Part shown: piece by piece, positions 7,999-14,768 of the stretch
How the letters are laid out: each line of letters opens with the position of its first letter
Numbering within the stretch: position 1 is the stretch's first letter
DNA from: Streptococcus parasanguinis
Lineage (GTDB): Bacteria > Bacillota > Bacilli > Lactobacillales > Streptococcaceae
Length of the DNA stretch: 36,112 nucleotides
NCBI GenBank assembly: GCA_018365265.1
Contig: JAGZKI010000023.1
Coordinates: 1-36,112 of the forward strand
Direction: 5' to 3'
Program-made: the position numbers and the translations under genes
Notes under the pieces: model-generated
What the model was told of the DNA's origin: nothing
Database searches by the model: none
What the model saw: the letters and a program-made list of their open reading frames with translations, nothing else

Positions 7999-8036
7999 AG
8001 AGGCTGGGACAAAAGTCCTAGCCTCTCAATTATTTT
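7999..8036 (+). terminator. Terminator of the adhesin gene, repeat-type
   Basis: AGAGGCTGGGAC and GTCCTAGCCTCT form a 12-bp stem (one G-T) around an AAAA loop, followed by CAATTATTTTT. It starts 16 bases after the stop codon and abuts the dispersed repeat at 8039, so it may have arrived as part of that element. Confidence 0.85.
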
Positions 8037-8038
8037 TG

Positions 8039-8166
8039 GGTTGTCGAGCAAGACGCAGTGGTTGAGTGGGCTCTACTACGCTGATTCCATCAGCTTTTAC
8101 AGCCCTACTCAACTGTGCGGAGGTGGGACGACGAAATCAAATTCTAACGAATTACCGATTTCTGTC
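8039..8166 (-). repeat. Dispersed streptococcal intergenic repeat, copy C (inverted)
   Basis: On the minus strand this reads GTGGGACAGAAATCGGTAA, then CTCCGCACAGTTGAGTAG, a central hairpin (AGCTGATGG/ATCAGC), and ACTCAACCACTGCGTC. These are the conserved blocks of the copies at 12-100 and 173-262. The 8167-8274 remainder up to the rpsO promoter shows nothing recognisable. Confidence 0.75.
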
Positions 8167-8274
8167 CCACTCTCTTTTGAATAAGTTGCTTGAAGAATGA
8201 TCCATCAAACTGTCCAAATTCCCAAGGTTCTTTTTAGAAAAGAGAAAAGCTCCTCTCAAAGGAAACATAAGTGT

Positions 8275-8303
8275 TTGACAGAAAGATGAAATCTTGGTAG
8301 AAT
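8275..8303 (+). promoter_or_regulatory. rpsO promoter
   Basis: A perfect TTGACA (8275-8280), a 17-base spacer and TAGAAT (8298-8303). The transcript would begin near 8310, giving an 80-base leader before rpsO. Confidence 0.85.
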
Positions 8304-8309
8304 AAGAAG

Positions 8310-8393
8310 GTCGAATAGACAACTAACTCTTTCTTGGTAGCAGGATATGCCAAACCTGCCACTCGGATAGAGCATAAAGAAAAGGAGCTTATC
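8310..8393 (+). promoter_or_regulatory. rpsO 5' leader, candidate S15 autoregulatory structure
   Basis: The leader contains a small hairpin (GCAGG 8340-8344 / CCTGC 8355-8359), and CTCTTTCTT (8327-8335) is largely complementary to the stretch around the ribosome site (AAGAAAAGGAG, 8377-8387). Repression by sequestration of the site is therefore possible. S15 autoregulates in several bacteria with unrelated leader structures; its use here is inference. Confidence 0.4.
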
Positions 8394-8663
8394 ATGGCAA
8401 TCTCAAAAGAGAAAAAAAATGAAATCATTGCACAATACGCACGTCACGAAGGTGACACTGGTTCAGTAGAAGTACAAGTTGCTGTCCTTACTTGGGAAAT
8501 CAACCACTTGAACGAACACATCAAACAACACAAAAAAGACCACGCTACTTACCGTGGTTTGATGAAGAAAATCGGTCGCCGTCGTAACTTGTTGGCTTAC
8601 CTTCGTACAAACGACGTTAACCGTTACCGTGAGTTGATCAACTCTCTTGGACTTCGTCGTTAA
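8394..8663 (+). CDS. rpsO: 30S ribosomal protein S15
   Basis: An 89-residue S15 of normal length, binding 16S rRNA helices 20-22 early in small-subunit assembly. Family landmarks: GDTGSVEVQVAVLT (about 22-35), the HIKQHKKDHATYRGL segment (about 42-56) and the basic GRRRNLLAYL motif (about 60-69). The ATG at 8394 follows AAAGGAG at 8381-8387; an in-frame start at 8334 lies in the leader and is rejected. Codon use is strongly biased as expected for a highly expressed gene. A hairpin repeat begins directly after its stop codon. In many bacteria pnp follows rpsO; here it lies 10 kb away. Confidence 0.98.
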   Translation: MAISKEKKNEIIAQYARHEGDTGSVEVQVAVLTWEINHLNEHIKQHKKDHATYRGLMKKIGRRRNLLAYLRTNDVNRYRELINSLGLRR

Positions 8664-8766
8664 TCATGATGCTAAGGGCGCCAAAAATCCGTATGAAAAT
8701 AGGGAAACGACACAGTGTTCGATGAACACAAGGAGTTTCATCTTTTTCACTAGGATTTTAGCCCGA
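8664..8766 (-). repeat. Hairpin element, inverted copy of the pre-pnp repeats
   Basis: On the minus strand this reads GGGCTAAAATCCTAGTGAAA, then AAGAT, a stem GTGTTC/GAACAC, TGTGTCG, CCCTATTTTCATACGGAT and GCGCCCTTAGCATCATGA. The three pre-pnp units share this order of blocks. The outer arms (GGGC..AAAATCC / GGATTTTT..GCCC) and middle arms (GAAAC/GTTTC) pair. It begins at the base after the rpsO stop. Confidence 0.8.
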
Positions 8767-8772
8767 GCTCAA

Positions 8773-8807
8773 AACAGCTCTCTGAATTCAGAGGGCTGTT
8801 ATTTTTT
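8773..8807 (+). terminator. rpsO terminator
   Basis: AACAGCTCTCTGA pairs with TCAGAGGGCTGTT (one G-T) and is followed by ATTTTTT. It is downstream of the hairpin element, so that element is within the rpsO transcript, in antisense orientation relative to the pnp copies. Confidence 0.85.
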
Positions 8808-8849
8808 GCCAAGTGCTTAGGCCGTGTTCAATTGAATACAAAAAAAGTT

Positions 8850-8981
8850 ACTCTATTATAGGGTGACTTTTCTTTTTCACTAGAATTATAGTACAATCTT
8901 CGGTTCGTCGCCTTGTCTAGAAACGTTCTATCCAGCAAGAATGGAGCTCTCTGGATTCAGGGGGCTGTTTTCTTGTCTTTT
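8850..8981 (+). repeat. Degenerate second copy of the post-rpsO region with a terminator
   Basis: TTCTTTTTCACTAGAATTAT (about 8871-8890) echoes the element's CTTTTTCACTAGGATTTTAG. AGCTCTCTG (8945-8953) / CAGGGGGCT (8958-8966) with a T-rich tail echoes the rpsO terminator. The middle has decayed. This looks like an eroded tandem duplication of 8735-8807. No coding sequence is seen in 8664-9083. Confidence 0.5.
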
Positions 8982-9023
8982 CCTTATCGAACAAGATCCA
9001 TCATTCTGAGGAAGTCGTTTTGT

Positions 9024-9052
9024 TTGACAGATGTAATATCTAGAGTTACAAT
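9024..9052 (+). promoter_or_regulatory. Promoter of the DUF4649-thioredoxin operon
   Basis: TTGACA (9024-9029), 17 bases, TACAAT (9047-9052). The transcription start would be about 25 bases before the first gene. Confidence 0.88.
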
Positions 9053-9083
9053 TGATGCATCATAAGAAATAGAGGTTATCGAT

Positions 9084-9308
9084 ATGATTGAAATTACATA
9101 TCTAGACGGTGCAAAACAAGAAAGAGTCATGCATTTTGATTCCTACGAAGAGTTTGAACGCTCCCAACAAGCCTGCTTGATTGGGGTAGCAGATTTTTAT
9201 CCTGTTGTGAAACTGACCTATAATGGGCATGAATTGGATTACCAAGGGACTTACGGAGATGTCTTCTTCTATTTGATGAAGCAAGATTTGACGCAGTACC
9301 AAAACTAA
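9084..9308 (+). CDS. DUF4649 small protein
   Basis: A 74-residue acidic protein without signal peptide or membrane helix. The sequence (MIEITYLDGAKQERV, EEFERSQQACLIGVADFYPV, GDVFFYLMKQDL) resembles the DUF4649 family of short streptococcal proteins with no assigned function. It lies 12 bases upstream of thioredoxin under a shared promoter. The pairing suggests, but does not show, a role connected to thiol redox; its single Cys is at about residue 31. AGAGGTT precedes the ATG. Family assignment is from memory of the pattern. Confidence 0.75.
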   Translation: MIEITYLDGAKQERVMHFDSYEEFERSQQACLIGVADFYPVVKLTYNGHELDYQGTYGDVFFYLMKQDLTQYQN

Positions 9309-9320
9309 AGGAGAAAGAAA

Positions 9321-9635
9321 ATGACAAAAGCAATTACAGACGCAACATTTGAAGCAGAAACAAAAGAAGGTTTGGTCTTGGTAGACTTTTGGGCAACCTG
9401 GTGTGGTCCATGTCGCATGCAAGCTCCTATTTTAGAAAAATTATCGGAAGAGCTTTCGGAAGATGAGTTAAAAATCCTAAAAATGGATGTGGATGAAAAT
9501 CCAGAAACAGCGCGTGCTTTCGGCATTATGTCCATCCCAACCTTGCTCTTTAAAAAAGATGGGCAAGTGGTTAAACAAGTTGCTGGTGTACACACTGCAG
9601 CACAAATTAAGGCCATTGTGTCGGCGTTGAGTTAA
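9321..9635 (+). CDS. trxA: Thioredoxin
   Basis: A 104-residue cytosolic thiol-disulfide oxidoreductase that is reduced by thioredoxin reductase and in turn reduces target proteins. The active site is WCGPC (27-31) in VDFWATWCGPCRMQAP, and the cis-proline loop SIPTLL (about 73-78) and KMDVDENPETA (about 54-64) are in the expected places. Full length, ATG after AAGGAGAAAG. The second gene of a two-gene operon with DUF4649, closed by a terminator at 9642. Confidence 0.97.
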   Translation: MTKAITDATFEAETKEGLVLVDFWATWCGPCRMQAPILEKLSEELSEDELKILKMDVDENPETARAFGIMSIPTLLFKKDGQVVKQVAGVHTAAQIKAIVSALS

Positions 9636-9641
9636 TATCAT

Positions 9642-9674
9642 AAGCACTTCCAGTAGTAAAATGGGAGTGCTTTT
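9642..9674 (+). terminator. Thioredoxin terminator
   Basis: AAGCACTTCC (9642-9651) pairs with GGGAGTGCTT (9663-9672, one G-T), followed by TTATATAT. It starts 7 bases after the stop codon. Confidence 0.85.
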
Positions 9675-9687
9675 ATATATCCAAAGA

Positions 9688-9726
9688 AAGAGCCTTGCCC
9701 TCTTAAATTGGGAGCAAGGCTCTTTT
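9688..9726. terminator. Bidirectional terminator between convergent units
   Basis: AAGAGCCTTGC (9688-9698) and GCAAGGCTCTT (9714-9724) form a perfect 11-bp stem with T tracts on both strands. It lies between the thioredoxin operon and the 3' end of the pepF/DUF2785 unit and probably ends both. Confidence 0.88.
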
Positions 9727-9797
9727 GTCTTCAATAATTTTTTTCACGAAAAGTGACTTGAAAATTTTTGGAGGGTTTTACATTCACTGTGCAATAG

Positions 9798-10589
9798 TTA
9801 GTATTGAAAAGATTGAATGGCTTTTTTCAACTCATCTTGTAAAACGTTTCTTTGATCAAGTTGAATATAGACTTCTAACAGACAGGATCTAAGGTTGGAA
9901 AATTTATAAAAATCTTCCCTTTCTTCTATCGGAAAGTCAAGCGTTTTTATCCAAGAAGCTACTTGTTCTTGCTCGATTTTCCCTTGCAAAATAGGTTCAT
10001 AGAGCACTCTAGCTAAACGCCAATCTTCATCATCAGTAAAACGAATTGAAATTCTTTTAAAGATTTGACCAAGTGTGTTAAAGACTTTATGAACTTTGTC
10101 ATTAGGAAAGTCCGGATGACAAACTACTTCTGTCAAAAGATCAGCTCCATGCGCAAAAGCGTGAACCCAGCCATACTGACTGGAAAAACCTGTTGTATCC
10201 TTTTCTTTTAAAAGATAGTGTAAGCCTTGATCCAGTAAAATATATCTTATATCAGCTTTTAATCTTTGATAAAAAATCGATTGTTTGTTGGCATCTGCAG
10301 ACAAGAGATTGGCATAAACGAGTGCTCTAAAAGAACGCTCAAGTGTTGATAGCCCAATCTTATCAATCTCTTTTTCTATTCCTTCGTCGGATGAAATCGT
10401 CTCAGCAATGAAATGAAATTGTTCCCGTGTAAAGAGTTCTTCCTGAATCCCTCTAGCCAAGCTTGTAAAAACGAGATCATCGCGAATTTCTGGTGAAGGA
10501 TCACCCAAATGTTCCAGCAACCATTGGATTTCTTCTCGACTATAGCTTGGTTTTTCTTCTGTCACTTTACTTTGTAATTCTTGATACAT
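9798..10589 (-). CDS. DUF2785 family protein
   Basis: A 263-residue soluble, probably all-helical protein. The block YGWVHAFAHGADLLTEVV (about 139-156) with its His-Ala-x-x-His-Gly-Ala pattern is the family hallmark, and RDDLVFTSLARGI (about 36-48) is another conserved stretch. No function is established for this family as far as I know. The ATG at 10589 is preferred because AGAGGTG lies 6 bases upstream; a GTG three codons earlier overlaps that ribosome site. It follows pepF by 54 bases on the same strand and probably shares its transcript. Confidence 0.78.
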   Translation of the reverse strand: MYQELQSKVTEEKPSYSREEIQWLLEHLGDPSPEIRDDLVFTSLARGIQEELFTREQFHFIAETISSDEGIEKEIDKIGLSTLERSFRALVYANLLSADANKQSIFYQRLKADIRYILLDQGLHYLLKEKDTTGFSSQYGWVHAFAHGADLLTEVVCHPDFPNDKVHKVFNTLGQIFKRISIRFTDDEDWRLARVLYEPILQGKIEQEQVASWIKTLDFPIEEREDFYKFSNLRSCLLEVYIQLDQRNVLQDELKKAIQSFQY

Positions 10590-10643
10590 CCCTAGCACCT
10601 CTGCATTTTTACTAGCTTATTTTAGAGTTAGCTGTAGAGGAGT

Positions 10644-12440
10644 TTATTCTCCCAATTCTGCACTGTAGGCAATAATTTGATCGACAGTGTCTGAAAGGAA
10701 TTGGATGGTATCGCGAAGTGGTTTATCCGTTGAGATATCTGCTCCGATAATCATAGCTGACTCCAGTGGGGTCTTGCTGCCGCCTGATTTGAGGAGGTCC
10801 AGCCAATCTTTGGCACCGTTTTCGGAGTTCTTCAAATGCAAGTATCCCGCTGTTGAGATAACCAAGCCAGCCGAGTAGGTATAGCTGTAAAGCCCCATGT
10901 AGTAGTGGCTTTGGCGCATCCAGGTCAAAGCTGCGTCGTCATCGATTTCAACGGCATCTCCCCAGAACTCTGTCAGGACTTCCTTCATGATGCTGTTAAG
11001 CTTGCTAGCACCGAAGGTGCCACCTTCTTCAATCAAGGTGTAAACCTTGCGTTGGAAGGCTGCTTCCAACAAGTGGGTGATGAAGTTGTGGAAGTAGGTG
11101 TCTGTCAAACGGTGAGCCAAAGCAAAGCGTTTTTGACGAGGATCGTCAAACTGGTGTTCCAAATAGTCGCTGAGGAGGAGCTCGTTAAAGGTAGAAGGAG
11201 CTTCCACATAGTAGGTCGACATGTGGGCGTTGAAGTAGCTTTGGTTGTTGTCTGAGAAGATGAATTGACCAGAGTGTCCGATTTCGTGGATCAGGGTGTA
11301 GACATCGCTCATCCGTCCTGTCCAGCTCATGAGGACATAAGGGTGGACACGGTATGGGTCAGCGGCATAACCACCGGAATCCTTGCCTTCATTGGCTGCA
11401 AAATCGACCCAGCGTTCGGTTTGGTAGCGGGCAATTTCGCGGGAGTATTCTTCTCCAAGAGGTGCCACAGATTTCATGACCAAGTCATAAGCATCATCAA
11501 TGGTGACATCTGGGTTGAGCGCGCTGTCCAAATCCAACTTCCAATCAGCAAAGGTCATTTTCTCAAGGCCATTGACCTTGGCCACGTGTTTGAGGAATTT
11601 TTGAGCGACCGGAGCGAAGTCCTTCATGATCAGGTCAATCTGGCGATCAAACATGGCACGATCTACTTCCTGCTCAGCCAAGAGGTAGTCAAAGACAGAG
11701 TCGTAGCCCCGCATATCTGCAATCAGCTTTTCAGACTTGACTTGAGCTAGATAGGTAGCAGTAGCCGTGTTTTGGTGCTTGCGGAGACCTTCTGAGAAAG
11801 AACGAAAGGCTTTTTCACGGACTTCCGCATTCTCATGGTTTTGGTAGAAGTTTTCATAGGTGACAAAGCTATTCTTGTAAACTTTTCCGTCCACTTCGAA
11901 ATCAGCCATTTCAAAGTCGCCTGCCCGCATCTTGGTATAGATGTCTTGTGGTCCGTAGAAGACTTCACCCAGGTTGGTCAAGGTCTTTTCCACATCAGCT
12001 CCCAAGTAGTGAGCTTTTTTAATTTTAGCCTGACGAATGGCAAAAGTGAGGTGAGGGAGTTGCCCCAGGCGTTCGAGGACTGCTTCATCCGCTTCTACCA
12101 AAGCATCATCAAAGAAGGAAAGTTCGACGCTTGCCCAAGTTTCGAAATCCATCCCCGCTTGAGCAATTTCCGCAAAAGCTTCGTCGCCAAAGTCAGTGGT
12201 TTGTGGCATAAAGCTGTAGTTGCCAATGTGGCTGAGTTGGATCTGAATTTGCTCAAAGATCGCAAAGGCAGCTTCAAAGTCTTCAAAAGTGTGGAGCTTG
12301 CCCTTGTAGTTACGGACAAATTCATTGATTTCTTCACGTGTTTTTTCAATGGCACGCAAGAAGTCTTCCTGGTCTTGGTAGAGGGCTGTGAGGTCCCAGA
12401 GTTCGTTCTCAGGAAATTCAGAACGTTTTTTTAATTCCAT
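10644..12440 (-). CDS. pepF: Oligoendopeptidase F
   Basis: A cytosolic zinc metallopeptidase (M3B family) that cuts imported or intracellular oligopeptides of about 7-17 residues. The 598-residue product has the active-site motif HEIGH (385-389) and the third zinc ligand Glu413 in YYVEAPS, the typical spacing. N-terminal features (ELWDLTALYQDQEDF, 13-27) match the family. The ATG at 12440 has AAGGAG upstream; an in-frame extension to 12578 encodes a spurious hydrophobic stretch and runs through the promoter. An extended -10 (TGCTATACT) lies 33 bases upstream. The DUF2785 gene follows. Confidence 0.96.
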   Translation of the reverse strand: MELKKRSEFPENELWDLTALYQDQEDFLRAIEKTREEINEFVRNYKGKLHTFEDFEAAFAIFEQIQIQLSHIGNYSFMPQTTDFGDEAFAEIAQAGMDFETWASVELSFFDDALVEADEAVLERLGQLPHLTFAIRQAKIKKAHYLGADVEKTLTNLGEVFYGPQDIYTKMRAGDFEMADFEVDGKVYKNSFVTYENFYQNHENAEVREKAFRSFSEGLRKHQNTATATYLAQVKSEKLIADMRGYDSVFDYLLAEQEVDRAMFDRQIDLIMKDFAPVAQKFLKHVAKVNGLEKMTFADWKLDLDSALNPDVTIDDAYDLVMKSVAPLGEEYSREIARYQTERWVDFAANEGKDSGGYAADPYRVHPYVLMSWTGRMSDVYTLIHEIGHSGQFIFSDNNQSYFNAHMSTYYVEAPSTFNELLLSDYLEHQFDDPRQKRFALAHRLTDTYFHNFITHLLEAAFQRKVYTLIEEGGTFGASKLNSIMKEVLTEFWGDAVEIDDDAALTWMRQSHYYMGLYSYTYSAGLVISTAGYLHLKNSENGAKDWLDLLKSGGSKTPLESAMIIGADISTDKPLRDTIQFLSDTVDQIIAYSAELGE

Positions 12441-12472
12441 AATGTTCTCCTTTTGATCGGTATTCTTCCTTA

Positions 12473-12480
12473 AGTATAGC
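12473..12480 (-). promoter_or_regulatory. pepF extended -10 promoter
   Basis: On the minus strand TGCTATACT: a -10 of TATACT with the extended TG. The -35 region is poor. It gives a leader of about 27 bases carrying AAGGAG. Confidence 0.55.
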
Positions 12481-12614
12481 AGAAAAAAGGACAGAAACAT
12501 AGAGGGAGAGGGAAAATGCTTGTGTAAAAATCTTGAAAAGAGCTGGAAAAAAGTTAAGATTAAAAAACTTAAGTCCAACCACTATATTTAGGTAAGACAT
12601 GGATTGGAATTTCG

Positions 12615-12703
12615 CTGATATACTTAGTACATCAGAGTATTGCATTTCATGCAATACTCTGATATACTTAGTACATCAGAGTATTGCATTTCATGCAATA
12701 CTC
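12615..12703. repeat. Two perfect 44-bp tandem units made of palindromes
   Basis: The unit occurs at 12615-12658 and 12659-12702 without a mismatch. Each contains a perfect inverted repeat GAGTATTGCAT-TTC-ATGCAATACTC and, alternating with it, an imperfect one (CTGATATAC-TTA-GTACATCAG). The array is in the non-coding gap between pepF and the AT-rich cassette, 111 bases before its first ATG. It could be a double operator, a cruciform or RNA hairpins. Otherwise 12481-12813 shows no gene; an open frame through it merely translates the repeat. Confidence 0.92.
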
Positions 12704-12813
12704 AACACTAATGGCTCTAAAGAATATAAGGATTGTTTAATAATTTTTTGTGGCAATTCTTATATTCAAAATTTTAGTAAAATGTTGCTAATTAGTGATA
12801 GAGGAGGTTATTA

Positions 12814-13779
12814 ATGGAAACAAGAGAAGAAATTGTCTCTAAATTAGAACTCATTCGTGAGAATATATTGGGATTTATTCAAGCCCGTTCACGTCAAGTT
12901 ACACTTGTTAATCAAATGAGAACAGCCAAATTGATTCAACAAGATGAATATAACGATAACACATTGTCTCATAAATCCCTCAAGCTTGCTTTTTCAATCA
13001 TGGTATTTTCAAGTATTTCGATACTATTAGGGGATTTATTGTATGTCATCTTACTTGGTGCTGTGAATCGATTAATCGGTGATATTATCTTTGAAGTTCT
13101 GTTCTTATCAGGATTTTTATTTCTATTGTTTCGTCGTATGAAAGGTTCAAAAGATAGCTGGATTTATCCAGCGACACTGATTATGGGAGGGATCTTACTT
13201 GTATTCCCTCTACGTTTGCTTTTGACTCCTAATCCTATAACATTAATTCTACTTGGAGTGTCAATTGTAGCCACCTATTTCATCATTCAAAATAAGCTGG
13301 AACTCATGATTGCGTTTGTGAATAAAGGTATTCGTAATAAAAATGAGCAGCATTTAATAGATTACCAAGCAGTAGTTGCAGAAAATCAACGATTAGAATT
13401 GGCCTATCAGCAAGAGGGACGTTTGATGGAAAATTTCCGGAATCAAGCTGTAGCAATTGGTCAAGGATGGTACCCTAAAGATTATTATGCACTAGATGCA
13501 GTGAACTATCTTATTCACGCGTTTAATAATTTCAAAGCAGATAATATAAAGGAAGCAATTAATCTATACGATACATATTTAGACCGTGCAGCCCGTCGAG
13601 CCTTTGAGGCAGAGATGATCGAACTTGAGAAAGAGCAGATTATTAATCAAGAACGGATGATCAAGCTTCAAGAACATGCAAATATTTTAAGTGCAAGACA
13701 AATTGCAGAAACACAAGAAGCAGCTGCTGCATCACGTGCTGTAGCAAGTGAACTTGAGAATATTCGTTATGGAAGATAA
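12814..13779 (+). CDS. Uncharacterised four-helix membrane protein with coiled-coil tail
   Basis: I do not recognise a function. The 321-residue product has a charged N-terminal segment (1-55), four likely membrane helices (about 58-82, 88-107, 116-136, 141-159), then a soluble half. The latter contains an aromatic-rich block with GWYPKDYYALDAVNYL (218-233) and KEAINLYDTYL (246-256), and ends in a Glu/Gln/Ala-rich coiled coil (about 258-315). A short motif of the W-Y-P-x-x-Y type followed by an amphipathic helix recurs in other Firmicute membrane proteins in my memory, without known role. A strong AGAGGAGG precedes the ATG. It heads an AT-rich block and lies 34 bases before a lipoprotein gene, suggesting an envelope-associated pair. 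Confidence 0.75.
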   Translation: METREEIVSKLELIRENILGFIQARSRQVTLVNQMRTAKLIQQDEYNDNTLSHKSLKLAFSIMVFSSISILLGDLLYVILLGAVNRLIGDIIFEVLFLSGFLFLLFRRMKGSKDSWIYPATLIMGGILLVFPLRLLLTPNPITLILLGVSIVATYFIIQNKLELMIAFVNKGIRNKNEQHLIDYQAVVAENQRLELAYQQEGRLMENFRNQAVAIGQGWYPKDYYALDAVNYLIHAFNNFKADNIKEAINLYDTYLDRAARRAFEAEMIELEKEQIINQERMIKLQEHANILSARQIAETQEAAAASRAVASELENIRYGR

Positions 13780-13813
13780 CAAATGTGGGATGTTTATTAG
13801 GAAGGAAAGTAAT

Positions 13814-14704
13814 ATGAAAAAGGCAGTATATTTGTTGATGTGTTCTAGTTTATTAGTTATTGGTGGGTGTACATTTAATCAAAGAAATCACACATTATCA
13901 CAAGATAACACAAAAGTTTCAGAAAAAAAGACTGGGACAGAACTAATGAACGAGAATGAAGGTGTAGGAGTAATTGATTTTTTTAATAGTACACCTAAAA
14001 CAATTTTATACGGAATTTCAGGAAATGATGTCAATAAAAATTCTGAGGTTAAAGCGGTATACGTAATTGAAAAAGGAAAAATGACGAGGTATATTCTGAA
14101 AGGATATAAAGGCAATACATTATCGGATTTAAAATCAAAATCTGATGAAGAAATTTTAAAAATCGCTAAAAAGTATGATGAAGAATATTTTGAACAGAGA
14201 AAAGAGAAAAAAATAAACGCTGCAAATGAAGGTATAAAACAATCAGAGGAAAATATAAGTTCTGGTAATGAAAGTGAAGACTATGGACAAAGCTCTCTTG
14301 AAAATTATAAAGCAGCAAAAGAATTTTACTCGAATTTAACATATAAACAATTTAGAAAACCAAATTCAGATATTAAGTTGAAAGCAAATGTATGGACTGA
14401 TTCATCGGGAAATTATGTCTCCCAAGAAAATTTGATACATATACCTTATGTAGATATGCTGGATTTAAGTGTTGACTTCGAATGGACAAAAGAAGCTCTT
14501 GAAAATGAGGTAAAATATTCTGATGCCGTTGATACGAATTTTGAAGCAACACCAATTTATGAGAGCATGCCATACACCATTTCTGGGGAGCAGTGGATTG
14601 GCATTAGAACTGAGGACATGTTGTTGAGTAGACAACTTGTAAATAAAAATATAAGATTTGATCTTGATAAAATTGGGACAAAAAATGTTACGGAAAAAGG
14701 TTAA
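13814..14704 (+). CDS. Uncharacterised lipoprotein, 296 residues
   Basis: N-terminal lipoprotein signal: MKKAVYLLMCSSLLVIGGC with Cys19 as lipidation site, so the mature protein is tethered to the outer face of the membrane. A Ser/Thr/Lys-rich linker (20-55) precedes a mixed alpha/beta region (about 55-110, including KAVYVIEKGKMTRYILKGYK), a charged helical segment (about 115-165) and a C-terminal region (165-296) without known motifs. Strong A/T bias in wobble positions marks it as unlike the core genes around. The ATG at 13814 follows GGAAGGAAAG; an earlier in-frame Met at 13748 overlaps the upstream gene and lacks a signal sequence. Function unknown. Confidence 0.78.
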   Translation: MKKAVYLLMCSSLLVIGGCTFNQRNHTLSQDNTKVSEKKTGTELMNENEGVGVIDFFNSTPKTILYGISGNDVNKNSEVKAVYVIEKGKMTRYILKGYKGNTLSDLKSKSDEEILKIAKKYDEEYFEQRKEKKINAANEGIKQSEENISSGNESEDYGQSSLENYKAAKEFYSNLTYKQFRKPNSDIKLKANVWTDSSGNYVSQENLIHIPYVDMLDLSVDFEWTKEALENEVKYSDAVDTNFEATPIYESMPYTISGEQWIGIRTEDMLLSRQLVNKNIRFDLDKIGTKNVTEKG

Positions 14705-14768
14705 TCTACTATAATTTTATGTTGGAGATAATATAATTAATAGGAAAATCATTAGAAGGGATATAGAT

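Noticed and set aside
12441..12578. N-terminal extension of pepF by 46 codons
   Set aside because: It crosses the pepF promoter and gives a hydrophobic stretch foreign to a cytosolic peptidase. AAGGAG sits correctly before the ATG at 12440.
12599..12814. A 71-codon open frame running through the palindromic repeat
   Set aside because: It mostly translates the 44-bp tandem units, has no ribosome site and shows no protein-like conservation. The stretch is better read as a regulatory or structural repeat.
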